Made by a program: the position numbers and the translations under genes. From Shiella aurantiaca (GTDB lineage: Bacteria > Bacteroidota > Bacteroidia > Cytophagales > Cyclobacteriaceae), in contig JAUHJS010000005.1 of assembly GCA_030412945.1 (NCBI GenBank), positions 62,001 through 126,000 on the forward strand: a stretch of DNA of 64,000 nucleotides, given 5' to 3'. Within the stretch, counting starts at the first letter, position 1; each line of letters opens with the position of its first letter. Positions 1 to 7,446 of the stretch are shown piece after piece. Under the pieces are notes generated by a model, which saw only the letters and a list, made by a program, of their open reading frames with translations, was not told the origin of the DNA and did not search any database.

Positions 1-128
1 CAGCGCGTTTCGCCATTGCGCTGCACGGTGCCATTGGCTTCTTGGCAGGGGTCTAGTTTTTCGTCCGTATCGCAAGCGAACAGAACAAGCAAAAACAGGG
101 CACAGAAAAACGGGCTAAGTGATTTCAT
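1..128 (-). CDS. Lipoprotein, N-terminal fragment (runs off window)
   Basis: Reading the reverse strand from the ATG at 126-128 gives 42 residues with no stop before the window edge. The N-terminus is a lipoprotein signal: short charged start, hydrophobic core and a lipobox LFAC with Cys19, followed by an acidic DTDE stretch. It should be lipidated and held in the outer or inner membrane; an Asp-rich residue after the Cys often marks surface export in Bacteroidetes. It starts 3 bases after the stop of the upstream lipoprotein, so the two probably form one transcript. The mature domain is outside the window and its function cannot be judged. Confidence 0.75.
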   Translation of the reverse strand, partial: MKSLSPFFCALFLLVLFACDTDEKLDPCQEANGTVQRNGETR

Positions 129-131
129 ACC

Positions 132-671
132 TCAAAAGTTAAAAGTAGCCAAAGGAATATTTTTAAAGGTGCCTTGGCTCACGAGGTTGTATTCCGTGCC
201 GCTGCCGGTATATTCGGTAATGGCAAAGGTGCCACTGGCGGTTTGGCGTTCCATATCAAACACAGAAAACTTTAGCCAACCTTGTGCATTGCCAAAATTG
301 CAGGCCGAGCTGGTTACCCAAGCCAAACTGGTATAGCTTCGGCCTACCTCCACGGGATCGGGTGTATGGAAGCGCAACCAATATTCCGGGCAGGTGGGGA
401 AACTAGGGTCGATGTCGATACTAAACTCTACCTTAATGCCGGTATTAACCTCGAAATCGCTATCATAATAATTCAGGTTGATGGCTCGGGCGGTGGCGTA
501 TTCGCACATATCAATGCCGCCAGATGCTTCATCGTAACGAAAATAATTTACTCGGTACCCGACATTTTTACCGTTTTCAAAAGCGCACTGTGGGCCGGCT
601 TCTTCCGATTCGCAAGCGCCCAATAGTATAGCCGCAAAGGCTAGGGTCAAAAACTTAGATGATATGCTCAT
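132..671 (-). CDS. Hypothetical lipoprotein
   Basis: A 179-residue protein when started at the ATG that begins MSISSKFL; the longer reading from 707 adds a non-signal-like 12 residues. The signal sequence ends in LGAC (Cys20) followed by ESEE, a clear lipobox. The mature part has several cysteines and aromatic residues and reads like a beta-rich domain, but I do not recognise a family. It lies 3 bases upstream of a second lipoprotein on the same strand, so they are probably co-transcribed and may be paralogues or partners. Function unknown. Confidence 0.75.
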   Translation of the reverse strand: MSISSKFLTLAFAAILLGACESEEAGPQCAFENGKNVGYRVNYFRYDEASGGIDMCEYATARAINLNYYDSDFEVNTGIKVEFSIDIDPSFPTCPEYWLRFHTPDPVEVGRSYTSLAWVTSSACNFGNAQGWLKFSVFDMERQTASGTFAITEYTGSGTEYNLVSQGTFKNIPLATFNF

Positions 672-707
672 AAAATAGTACGTATTAGATGAGCGAAAAT
701 TGACCAA

Positions 708-1099
708 ATTTGGAGCACCAAGCTATACGTAAAACATCGTATTTTTACGCCTAATCTCGCACGAAAGCACAAGTCTCGCTCATGCTCTAGACCCAAGCCG
801 GAAGACTTGCGCTAGTTGAGGACAATCAATTGTTTTCTGAAAAGAATATAAAATTTTGAAATCTTTATTTGAGAATTTCAACCAAGAAACTATTCTTTGA
901 ATTGAGATATCGGATTCATTACTAATAAGGCAAACCATGAATATTCTTATCAATAATATTCTTATAAAATAAATTATAAGCATCCTCTTTTATGAATGAG
1001 TTATCGAACCCACTCTTCGGGATTTGTAATCCCGAAGCCCTATCGTAGGTTCTGCGAACCGACTGATCTTAACACGCATTAAAAACGCGCTAGCTACGA
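708..1099. other. AT-rich gene-free stretch with palindromes
   Basis: No convincing gene. A 67-codon reading on the minus strand (780-983) has low-complexity composition and no family resemblance. The left part holds an inverted repeat, CAAGTCT at 770-776 and AGACTTG at 803-809. The middle (about 840-1000) is far more AT-rich than the neighbouring genes. The right part holds a copy of the palindromic repeat found again near 23.05 kb. It looks like decayed repeat or mobile DNA. Confidence 0.5.
1010..1064 (-). repeat. REP-like palindromic repeat, copy 1
   Basis: Contains the near-perfect palindrome CTTCGGGATTTGTAATCCCG continuing to 1037 (1015-1037) and the palindrome GGTTCTGCGAACC (1048-1060). 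Read on the minus strand, the order and spacing match the copy at 23043-23092: GGTTC-GCA-GAACC, then CTACGA, then the CTTCGGGATT/AATCCCGAAG palindrome. Such paired palindromes are typical of REP elements mobilised by REP-associated tyrosine transposases, but no transposase is visible here. Confidence 0.7.
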
Positions 1100-1753
1100 T
1101 TAATCATTGATAATCAATCCATTCAATAACGCCTCCATAGCAGGGCGGTATTCTTCAAACAGGTTTTGGCCCGTGAAGGTGGTTACCTGTACCGTTCCTT
1201 TCTCATTGGAGTAGTAATAGGAATAATAGGTAAAATTAATCCCATTGGTAGAGCCCACTATTTGCATGTGCCCTACTTCTTTACCGTTCACCTTGCGCTT
1301 TTCTTTATGAATCACTTCTACTTCCGAAGCCGCATTCTGGGCATTCTGCACCGCAATCTGCATCAGGTTATCTATCGGAATCTGGATTTTCTCATATATC
1401 GTCATCAGGTAGATATCTCCCTTCTGGTAGGTCATCACCACATCAGCCGATTCATTTATCCGCCCCGAAGGGATGCGCTTCCACTCTTTGGCATTGTACC
1501 AAATCTCATAGAAAGCATCGGAACCGCTTACTTTGCTTTTGGCATTGGCGGGTTTTTCAAAGGCCGTCTCGTTCAAGGGGATTTCTACAAAATCCAAATC
1601 AGAGCCATTGGCATACACCTCTTCATTGTAATACTCCCAGGTGCCATCGGCAAACAAATACACCGAGTCGCCCGATTGGGTGATGGCCAGCTCCTGCGCT
1701 CTAGCAATACCTGCCAAAGCCAAAGCGAGACTAAACACTAAGACTTTCTTCAT
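1100..1753 (-). CDS. Secreted hypothetical protein
   Basis: 217 residues from the ATG at 1751-1753, chosen because MKKVLVFSLALALAGIARAQ is a clean Sec signal peptide; the upstream extension of 65 codons overlaps the neighbouring gene and is not protein-like. After cleavage comes a short motif SGDSVYLFADGTWEYYN, common at the start of secreted Bacteroidetes proteins of unknown role. The rest is mixed alpha/beta with no catalytic motif that I can name. It starts 10 bases after the stop of the DUF4293 gene, so the two are likely an operon. Function unknown. Confidence 0.75.
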   Translation of the reverse strand: MKKVLVFSLALALAGIARAQELAITQSGDSVYLFADGTWEYYNEEVYANGSDLDFVEIPLNETAFEKPANAKSKVSGSDAFYEIWYNAKEWKRIPSGRINESADVVMTYQKGDIYLMTIYEKIQIPIDNLMQIAVQNAQNAASEVEVIHKEKRKVNGKEVGHMQIVGSTNGINFTYYSYYYSNEKGTVQVTTFTGQNLFEEYRPAMEALLNGLIIND

Positions 1754-1763
1754 AGCATGCGGT

Positions 1764-2246
1764 TTAGCGGATGCGGTCAGCTGAGCGCACCATATTTTCA
1801 TCTCTGCGGATAAAGCGATTGGCAATGATGTTAAATACCATGGCCGTAATAGGCAAGGACATACCCAGTACAAAATCACCATATATCTCTGGCATAAATG
1901 CTTCATTGGCTGCTGTAGCACGCCAAACCACCATAAATAGTCCGCCACCCATCAATAAGGAATTAAGCGCCCCGATTTTGATTTGATTGAGTCGGTTTTT
2001 GTATTGAAAAATAGAGACCAAGCCCAATACGGCTGCTACCAAAAACAACACGCCACTTACGGCATAGGGCCAGGCGGTATAGTCAGCGAACTGTCCATCG
2101 GCACCGTAGTGAAGCACTCCGTAGGTCTTCAACACAAACTTTTCGGTAGTTTCAGGATTCTGCTTTACCCATAGCGGAAGGGCATGGGAGCCGAGGAGAC
2201 AAAGGCTCATTAATAATAACAATACGGATTGTATTCTTTGTATCAT
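1764..2246 (-). CDS. DUF4293 family membrane protein
   Basis: 160 residues, beginning MIQRIQSVLLLLMSLCLLG, the characteristic opening of the Bacteroidetes DUF4293 family. Four hydrophobic segments can be seen, at roughly residues 7-25, 60-82, 92-110 and 122-142, with a short positively charged C-terminal tail. It should be an inner-membrane protein; no function is established for the family. It is the first gene of a probable two-gene minus-strand unit with the secreted protein that follows, and is divergent from the thiolase gene. Confidence 0.85.
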   Translation of the reverse strand: MIQRIQSVLLLLMSLCLLGSHALPLWVKQNPETTEKFVLKTYGVLHYGADGQFADYTAWPYAVSGVLFLVAAVLGLVSIFQYKNRLNQIKIGALNSLLMGGGLFMVVWRATAANEAFMPEIYGDFVLGMSLPITAMVFNIIANRFIRRDENMVRSADRIR

Positions 2247-2322
2247 CTTATCGATTGGTTTAACTTGCGCACAAAGTAAGGCAAATCGCCTGATTCTTCC
2301 ATCAAGTAATTTTCAGAAAGCC

Positions 2323-3525
2323 ATGCAAACTGCTTATATCGTTGATATTGTCCGCACTCCGGTGGGTAAATTTGGGGGCACCTTAGCCAGTGTTCGTCCC
2401 GATGACCTAGCCGCCCACGTAATTCGCGAACTCCTAAAGCGCAATCCTACTTTTGATACTTCTGTATTGGAAGATGCCATCTTTGGGGCAGCCAACCAAG
2501 CCGGAGAAGACAACCGCAACGTGGCCCGCATGGCCCTTCTCTTGGCCGGACTTCCCACCCATATTGGTGGCGTAACGGTCAACCGACTGTGCGCTTCCGG
2601 ACTACAAAGTATGATGGATGCTGCCCGCGGCATCATGGTAGGCGATGGTGTGGCCTATCTGGCCGGAGGGGTAGAAAGCATGACACGCGCTCCTTTTGTA
2701 ATGGCCAAAGCCGAAACGGCTTTCAGCCGGACTCCTGAAATCTACGACACCACCATAGGTTGGCGATTTGTCAATCCGGCCTTATCGGCTTTGTATCACC
2801 CCTACAGCATGGGCGAAACAGCCGAAAATGTGGCGGAGAAATGGAAGGTAAGTCGTCAGGAGCAAGATGAGTTTGCTTACGCTACCCAAGTGAAATACCA
2901 AAAAGCACTAGAGGCTAATCGCTTTGCCGAGGAAATAGTGCCCATAGAAATCCCGCAAGGCAAGGGAAACCCTATCGTATTTGCACAAGACGAACACCCA
3001 CGACTCAGTCCGCTCGATAAACTGGCCGCCCTTAAGCCTGCCTTTAAGAAAGACGGAACTGTTACGGCCGGCAACTCCTCAGGCATCAATGATGGCGCTG
3101 CGGTAAGCCTTATCGTGAATGAAGAAACCTTAAAACGCTTCAACTTACGCCCCAAGGCCCGCATCGTAAGTTCCGCCATTGCAGGGGTAGACCCTGCTTA
3201 TATGGGCATTGGGCCTGTTCCGGCCACGCAAAAAGCGCTCAAAAGAGCAGGAATCAGCATAAACGACCTCGACTTAGCCGAAATCAATGAAGCCTTTGCT
3301 TCACAAGCCATCGCCAGTATCCGAGATTTGGGCATTGACCCCGCCAAAGTGAATGTCAACGGGGGCTCTATCGCCATCGGCCATCCGCTGGGTGCTAGCG
3401 GCACGCGCATCAGTGCTACTTTGCTGCACGAAATGGCCAAAAGAAAGGCACGCTACGGACTAGCCACCATGTGTATCGGTGTGGGGCAAGGAGCAGCCAT
3501 CATTTATGAAAACCTAGACCGCTAA
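2323..3525 (+). CDS. Thiolase, 3-oxoadipyl-CoA thiolase-like acetyl-CoA acyltransferase
   Basis: 400 residues, the full length of a type I/II degradative thiolase. The nucleophilic Cys90 lies in NRLCASGLQS; the C-terminal GHPLG histidine and the CIGVGQG cysteine are both present, so the enzyme should be active. The segment IYDTTIGWRFVNP and the GEDNRNVARM block match the PaaJ/PcaF (3-oxoadipyl-CoA thiolase) branch better than FadA, as I remember those sequences, but substrate choice within this family is unreliable and no aromatic-degradation genes are adjacent. The stop codon overlaps the truA start by one base, so the genes are translationally coupled in a four-gene operon. A generic acetyl-CoA C-acyltransferase is the alternative. 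Confidence 0.9.
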   Translation: MQTAYIVDIVRTPVGKFGGTLASVRPDDLAAHVIRELLKRNPTFDTSVLEDAIFGAANQAGEDNRNVARMALLLAGLPTHIGGVTVNRLCASGLQSMMDAARGIMVGDGVAYLAGGVESMTRAPFVMAKAETAFSRTPEIYDTTIGWRFVNPALSALYHPYSMGETAENVAEKWKVSRQEQDEFAYATQVKYQKALEANRFAEEIVPIEIPQGKGNPIVFAQDEHPRLSPLDKLAALKPAFKKDGTVTAGNSSGINDGAAVSLIVNEETLKRFNLRPKARIVSSAIAGVDPAYMGIGPVPATQKALKRAGISINDLDLAEINEAFASQAIASIRDLGIDPAKVNVNGGSIAIGHPLGASGTRISATLLHEMAKRKARYGLATMCIGVGQGAAIIYENLDR

Positions 3526-4274
3526 TGCCACGATTGTTTGTGGATATGGCCTACAAGGGCAGCGCGTATCATGGCTGGCAGCGCCAACTCAATGCCCTTT
3601 CGGTGCAGGAGGTGGTGGAAGAGGCTTTAGCCAAAATATTGCCCCAAGCTACGGAAATCGTGGGCAGCGGCCGTACCGACACGGGGGTGCATGCTTCTCA
3701 GCAGATTTTTCATGTAGATGTGCCCGAAGGCCTGAATCCCGACAAATTGCAGTATCAGCTCAATGCCCTTTTACCTTTCGACCTGGCTATAAAAAGTTGC
3801 CGATGGGTGACACCAGAGGCACACGCCCGCTTTGATGCGGTGCAAAGAGGCTATCATTATCACATCATCCGCCAGAAAGACCCTTTCCGCCACGGAATGG
3901 CCTATCATTACATCACGCCTTTGGATGTGGAAAAAATGAACGAGGCTGCGGAACTAATGTGCACCAAAACCGACTTTGAATGTTTCAGCAAAGTAAAAAC
4001 GGAGGTAAACACTTTTCTTTGCACCTTGTTTAAAGCCCAGTGGACAGAAGACAACGGCAACTTGGTGTTTTACGTTAGTGCCAACAGGTTTTTGCGGGGC
4101 ATGGTGCGCGCCATGGTGGGCACACTCCTAGAAGTAGGCCGCGGCAAACTTAGCCTTGCTGATTTTGAGGCCATATTGGATGGAAAAAATCGCCAAGAAG
4201 CCGGACGAGCCGTACCTGCCGAGGGATTGTTTTTATCGGAGGTGCGCTATCCCGAATCCATATATTTATCCTAA
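3525..4274 (+). CDS. truA: tRNA pseudouridine(38-40) synthase
   Basis: 249 residues. TruA converts uridines 38-40 of the tRNA anticodon arm to pseudouridine. The catalytic aspartate is Asp52 in GSGRTDTGVHA, the family signature. Other hallmarks present are YHGWQRQ near residue 15, the NRFLRGMVRAMVGTLLEVGRG block near residue 188 and PAEGLFLSEVRYP near the C-terminus. The ATG overlaps the thiolase stop (TAATG). An ABC transporter follows 10 bases after the stop. Ordinary housekeeping gene. Confidence 0.97.
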   Translation: MPRLFVDMAYKGSAYHGWQRQLNALSVQEVVEEALAKILPQATEIVGSGRTDTGVHASQQIFHVDVPEGLNPDKLQYQLNALLPFDLAIKSCRWVTPEAHARFDAVQRGYHYHIIRQKDPFRHGMAYHYITPLDVEKMNEAAELMCTKTDFECFSKVKTEVNTFLCTLFKAQWTEDNGNLVFYVSANRFLRGMVRAMVGTLLEVGRGKLSLADFEAILDGKNRQEAGRAVPAEGLFLSEVRYPESIYLS

Positions 4275-4284
4275 TTAATACCCA

Positions 4285-6048
4285 GTGGAAAAAGAGTCTG
4301 TAAGTAGTGGAAATATTATCGATTGGAGCGTAATCAAGCGCTTATACGGGTTTGTAAAACCTTATAAAACCAATTTCTATCTCCTGGTATTGTTAACCTT
4401 CGCCACTGCGGCCATGTCGCCTGTAAGGCCCTACCTTATCCAGCTTACGGTGGATAAGTACATTGCTTTCAACGATTTTGAAGGTTTGCTCAACATCACT
4501 TTAGTCATGATTGGCCTTTTGGTGTTTCACACTTTTATCCAATTTTACCATACCTACCTTTCAGGCTGGATTGGACAGACCATTATCCGCGATATCCGCA
4601 TTCAATTGTACAAGCATCTCTTGCGCATGCGCTTGAAGTTCTTCGACCGCACGCCCATTGGCCGCTTGGTCACCCGTAATATTTCGGATGTAGAAGCCTT
4701 GGCCGATGTATTTAGCGAAGGCTTGGCCGCCATGATTGGCGATTTGCTGCAAATCATTTTCTTGCTGGCCATTATGTTCTGGACTGACTGGAAGCTCACG
4801 CTGGTGAGTTTATCTACCCTTCCCTTGCTGATTGCCAGTACGTATGTGTTCAAAGAGAAGGTGAAAGTATCGTTCAATGATGTGCGCAATGCGGTTTCTA
4901 ACCTCAATAGCTTTGTGCAAGAGCATATCACGGGGATGAACATTGTGCAGATTTTCAGCAGCGAAAAACGCGAATTTGACAAGTTTAAAGAAATCAACCG
5001 CGAGCACAGAAAGGCCCATATCAAATCGGTATTGTACTATTCGGTGTACTTTCCTGTGGCCGAGGTGATTCAGGCGGCTGCTATAGGTATGCTGGTATGG
5101 TACGGAGCCAAGCAGGTAATCCATACAGAAATTACCTTGGGGGTGCTGATTGCCTTTATCATGTATATCCAAATGTTTTTCCGACCTATCCGCATGATTG
5201 CCGATCGCTTCAATACCCTGCAAATGGGGATTGTGAGTTCTTCCCGCATCCTGAACTTGCTTGATAGCAACGAAAACATTCAGAACAATGGCACTTTTGC
5301 ACCTGAGAAAATCGAAGGGCGCGTGGCCTTCAAAAATGTATGGTTTGCTTATAATGACGAAGAATATGTACTGAAAGACATCAGTTTTGAGGTGAACCCC
5401 GGAGAAACCATCGCCTTGGTGGGAGCTACGGGTGCGGGCAAGTCCTCCATCATCAACTTGCTTTCGCGCTTTTATGAAATCAACAAGGGCGCCATCTTGC
5501 TTGACGATAAAGACATCCACGAATACGAACTGGGTGCTTTGCGTTCGCGCATTGGCGTGGTACTTCAAGATGTATTCTTGTTTTCCGACACCATTGAGAA
5601 AAACATCACCTTGGGCAATCCGGACATTACGCTAGAACAAGTGAAAGCTGCTGCCGAGCTGATTGGGGCACACAAATTTATTGAAGTGCTACCGGGCGGC
5701 TATCAGTACAATGTGATGGAAAGAGGCGCCACCCTCTCAGTAGGTCAGCGCCAAATGATTTCCTTTGTGCGTGCCATGGTCTACGATCCGCGCATTATTG
5801 TGTTGGATGAAGCTACCTCTTCGGTAGATACCGAAACCGAGGAAATGATACAGGTGGCCATAGAGAAAATGATGAAAGGCCGCACCGCCATAGTGATTGC
5901 TCACCGCTTAAGCACCATACAGAAAGCCAACAAAATATTGGTACTGGATAAAGGTGAAATCAAAGAAGAAGGTGCTCATGATGAGCTACTTGCTCTTGAT
6001 GGCTACTATGCCCAATTGCATAAGATTCAATACAAAGAAATGATATAA
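4285..6048 (+). CDS. ABC exporter half-transporter, canonical-glutamate subunit
   Basis: 587 residues from a GTG start. An N-terminal six-helix exporter domain (about residues 20-320) is fused to an ATPase domain. Walker A is GATGAGKSS (Lys386), Walker B ends in Asp508 with catalytic Glu509 (LDEATSS), but the signature is LSVGQ (484-488) rather than LSGGQ. That combination resembles the TM288/MdlB-like half of heterodimeric type IV exporters. The likely partner is the ABC subunit at 7447-9246, which has the opposite set of changes. Substrate cannot be read from sequence; lipid or drug export is typical of the MsbA/Mdl group. It is third in the thiolase-truA operon. Confidence 0.92.
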   Translation: MEKESVSSGNIIDWSVIKRLYGFVKPYKTNFYLLVLLTFATAAMSPVRPYLIQLTVDKYIAFNDFEGLLNITLVMIGLLVFHTFIQFYHTYLSGWIGQTIIRDIRIQLYKHLLRMRLKFFDRTPIGRLVTRNISDVEALADVFSEGLAAMIGDLLQIIFLLAIMFWTDWKLTLVSLSTLPLLIASTYVFKEKVKVSFNDVRNAVSNLNSFVQEHITGMNIVQIFSSEKREFDKFKEINREHRKAHIKSVLYYSVYFPVAEVIQAAAIGMLVWYGAKQVIHTEITLGVLIAFIMYIQMFFRPIRMIADRFNTLQMGIVSSSRILNLLDSNENIQNNGTFAPEKIEGRVAFKNVWFAYNDEEYVLKDISFEVNPGETIALVGATGAGKSSIINLLSRFYEINKGAILLDDKDIHEYELGALRSRIGVVLQDVFLFSDTIEKNITLGNPDITLEQVKAAAELIGAHKFIEVLPGGYQYNVMERGATLSVGQRQMISFVRAMVYDPRIIVLDEATSSVDTETEEMIQVAIEKMMKGRTAIVIAHRLSTIQKANKILVLDKGEIKEEGAHDELLALDGYYAQLHKIQYKEMI

Positions 6049-6053
6049 ACACT

Positions 6054-6572
6054 ATGAAGAAATTTTTAGTGATTGCCTTGCTTATTTTTGGTGTAGGCTT
6101 AGCGATATTTTATGCCTTAGGTGGCTTTAACCCTATTCAGATTTCAGAAACCCAAGCACCTGCCCCCTTTTTGGTAGGGCAGCGATTTGAAGGCCGCTAT
6201 ACCGACCAGCGCCTCAGCGAACACTTTTTTGCCGCTAAGGCTTGGAAAGATAAAGAGGCGGTAAACGGAACTTTGGCTGTGGTATTTTACAATGACCCGG
6301 AGAAAGCCAAAGGGCAATCGTATAATTTTACCGGACTGGCTACAGCTGATACCAGTAAGATTCCATCAGGCTATGAAGTAATCCCCTATCCAGCTCAGCG
6401 ATTGCTACAGGCCCGTATTGAGGCGAATAGCCTCGTGTTCCCACGCCCGAAAACCGTGCAAAAAGAATTGCAGGCCTATGCGGCTGAACATGGCCTGAGG
6501 CTCGATACCCTTAGCATAGAACTTTACCGCTCCGACCGCGAACTGCTAGTACAGGTGCCTATTAAGGAATAA
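6054..6572 (+). CDS. Membrane-anchored GyrI-like (TEX264-type) domain protein
   Basis: 172 residues with one N-terminal membrane helix (about residues 4-24) and a soluble domain outside or inside the membrane. The soluble part has the pattern LVGQRFEGRY, then a VVFYNDPEK strand-turn, GYEVIPYPAQRLLQARIEA, and a C-terminal VQVPI strand. This spacing resembles the GyrI-like/SOUL small-molecule-binding fold, as in TEX264, but the match is by eye. The gene follows the ABC subunit after 5 bases, so it is part of the same operon and could be an accessory or sensor for the exporter. Function inferred only. Confidence 0.6.
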   Translation: MKKFLVIALLIFGVGLAIFYALGGFNPIQISETQAPAPFLVGQRFEGRYTDQRLSEHFFAAKAWKDKEAVNGTLAVVFYNDPEKAKGQSYNFTGLATADTSKIPSGYEVIPYPAQRLLQARIEANSLVFPRPKTVQKELQAYAAEHGLRLDTLSIELYRSDRELLVQVPIKE

Positions 6573-6608
6573 AGCAGAAAATTCCGTACCTTCGGTTTTT
6601 GACAAGGT

Positions 6609-7313
6609 ATGAACAAGCTTTATTTTTTCGTTCTGATCCAATTTTTTAGTCTTTCACTGCTGGCACAATCGCCACTTACCAAAGACTATACCTGTGTGGT
6701 ACAGCAAGAAAAACGCTACCTAGGTGGTATAGGCATTAAATTAGGCGACCCCATGAGCCTAAGCATGAAGGCATACTTCTTAAAGCGATTTGGCTTTGAA
6801 CTCACGGCCGGACTCGGGATGAGTGGGAATTTCTCCACGTACATGGTGCAAACCTTAGAAAACGACCCTCAATTTGAAGGTTTTGTCTATTCCACGCACG
6901 ACATTGACGCCAGCTATGCAGCCCAAGCACGCTTGATGATGCATTTTCCCATTCCGGGTGGTATACCGGGCCTGGACGCCTACCTCTTGGCGGGTTATCA
7001 AATGCGCTATGTGGAACTGGATTATCACTATATCTTTCGCCCCGATCCCTTCACCCGTGAGGCCGGACGTGCCGACTACACCACCATCGACCAAGGACCT
7101 GAGCTGGGCTTGGGAATAGAATATGCCTTTTCGGGGCTTCCACTGGCCGCTTTTGCTGAGATCAGCGCGCTCCACAAATCCAATGGCATAGAACAAAAAA
7201 TAGCGCCCATGGGCGGAATTGGCTTTCGATTTAATATCCCGGCACCCGAGCTGGATAAAAAACCCGGCTATCACAAGCAGATGAAAGCCCGACCGAAGAA
7301 AAGGAAACGATAA
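6609..7313 (+). CDS. Putative outer-membrane beta-barrel protein
   Basis: 234 residues with a signal peptide (MNKLYFFVLIQFFSLSLLAQ, cleavage near residue 20). The mature part alternates polar and hydrophobic residues in many short strands (for example YLGGIGIKLGDPMSLSMKAY, then FGFELTAGLGMSGNF), as expected of a small barrel of about 8 strands. The C-terminus is very basic (KARPKKRKR), unusual for a barrel and possibly a periplasmic tail. It begins 36 bases after the GyrI-like gene. No specific family recognised. Confidence 0.65.
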   Translation: MNKLYFFVLIQFFSLSLLAQSPLTKDYTCVVQQEKRYLGGIGIKLGDPMSLSMKAYFLKRFGFELTAGLGMSGNFSTYMVQTLENDPQFEGFVYSTHDIDASYAAQARLMMHFPIPGGIPGLDAYLLAGYQMRYVELDYHYIFRPDPFTREAGRADYTTIDQGPELGLGIEYAFSGLPLAAFAEISALHKSNGIEQKIAPMGGIGFRFNIPAPELDKKPGYHKQMKARPKKRKR

Positions 7314-7337
7314 ATGGGTCTTTTACCCGCTTCTTCT

Positions 7338-7425
7338 GCGTGAGGGATGCGCAGGGCTTGGTGCGAGGTACGAGCACGGAAGCGCAGCGAACCCCGTAGC
7401 AGCCCGACCCTTTAGGGGCACGCCC
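7338..7425 (+). repeat. 88-bp structured intergenic repeat, copy A
   Basis: One of four related elements (others at 19568, 43044 and, inverted and longer, 50114). The ends can pair (GCGTG at 7338-7342 with CACGC at 7419-7423), GGGCT pairs with AGCCC inside, GTGC pairs with GCAC around a 9-nt loop, and CCC-TTTA-GGG forms a terminal hairpin. It lies between two convergent genes, 25 bases after the barrel-protein stop. Confidence 0.9.
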
Positions 7426-7446
7426 TAATAAATTCCATACATGAAA

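Noticed and set aside
780..983. 67-codon minus-strand frame
   Set aside because: Composition follows the AT-rich background, there is no recognisable motif or start signal, and it lies in a repeat-bearing stretch.
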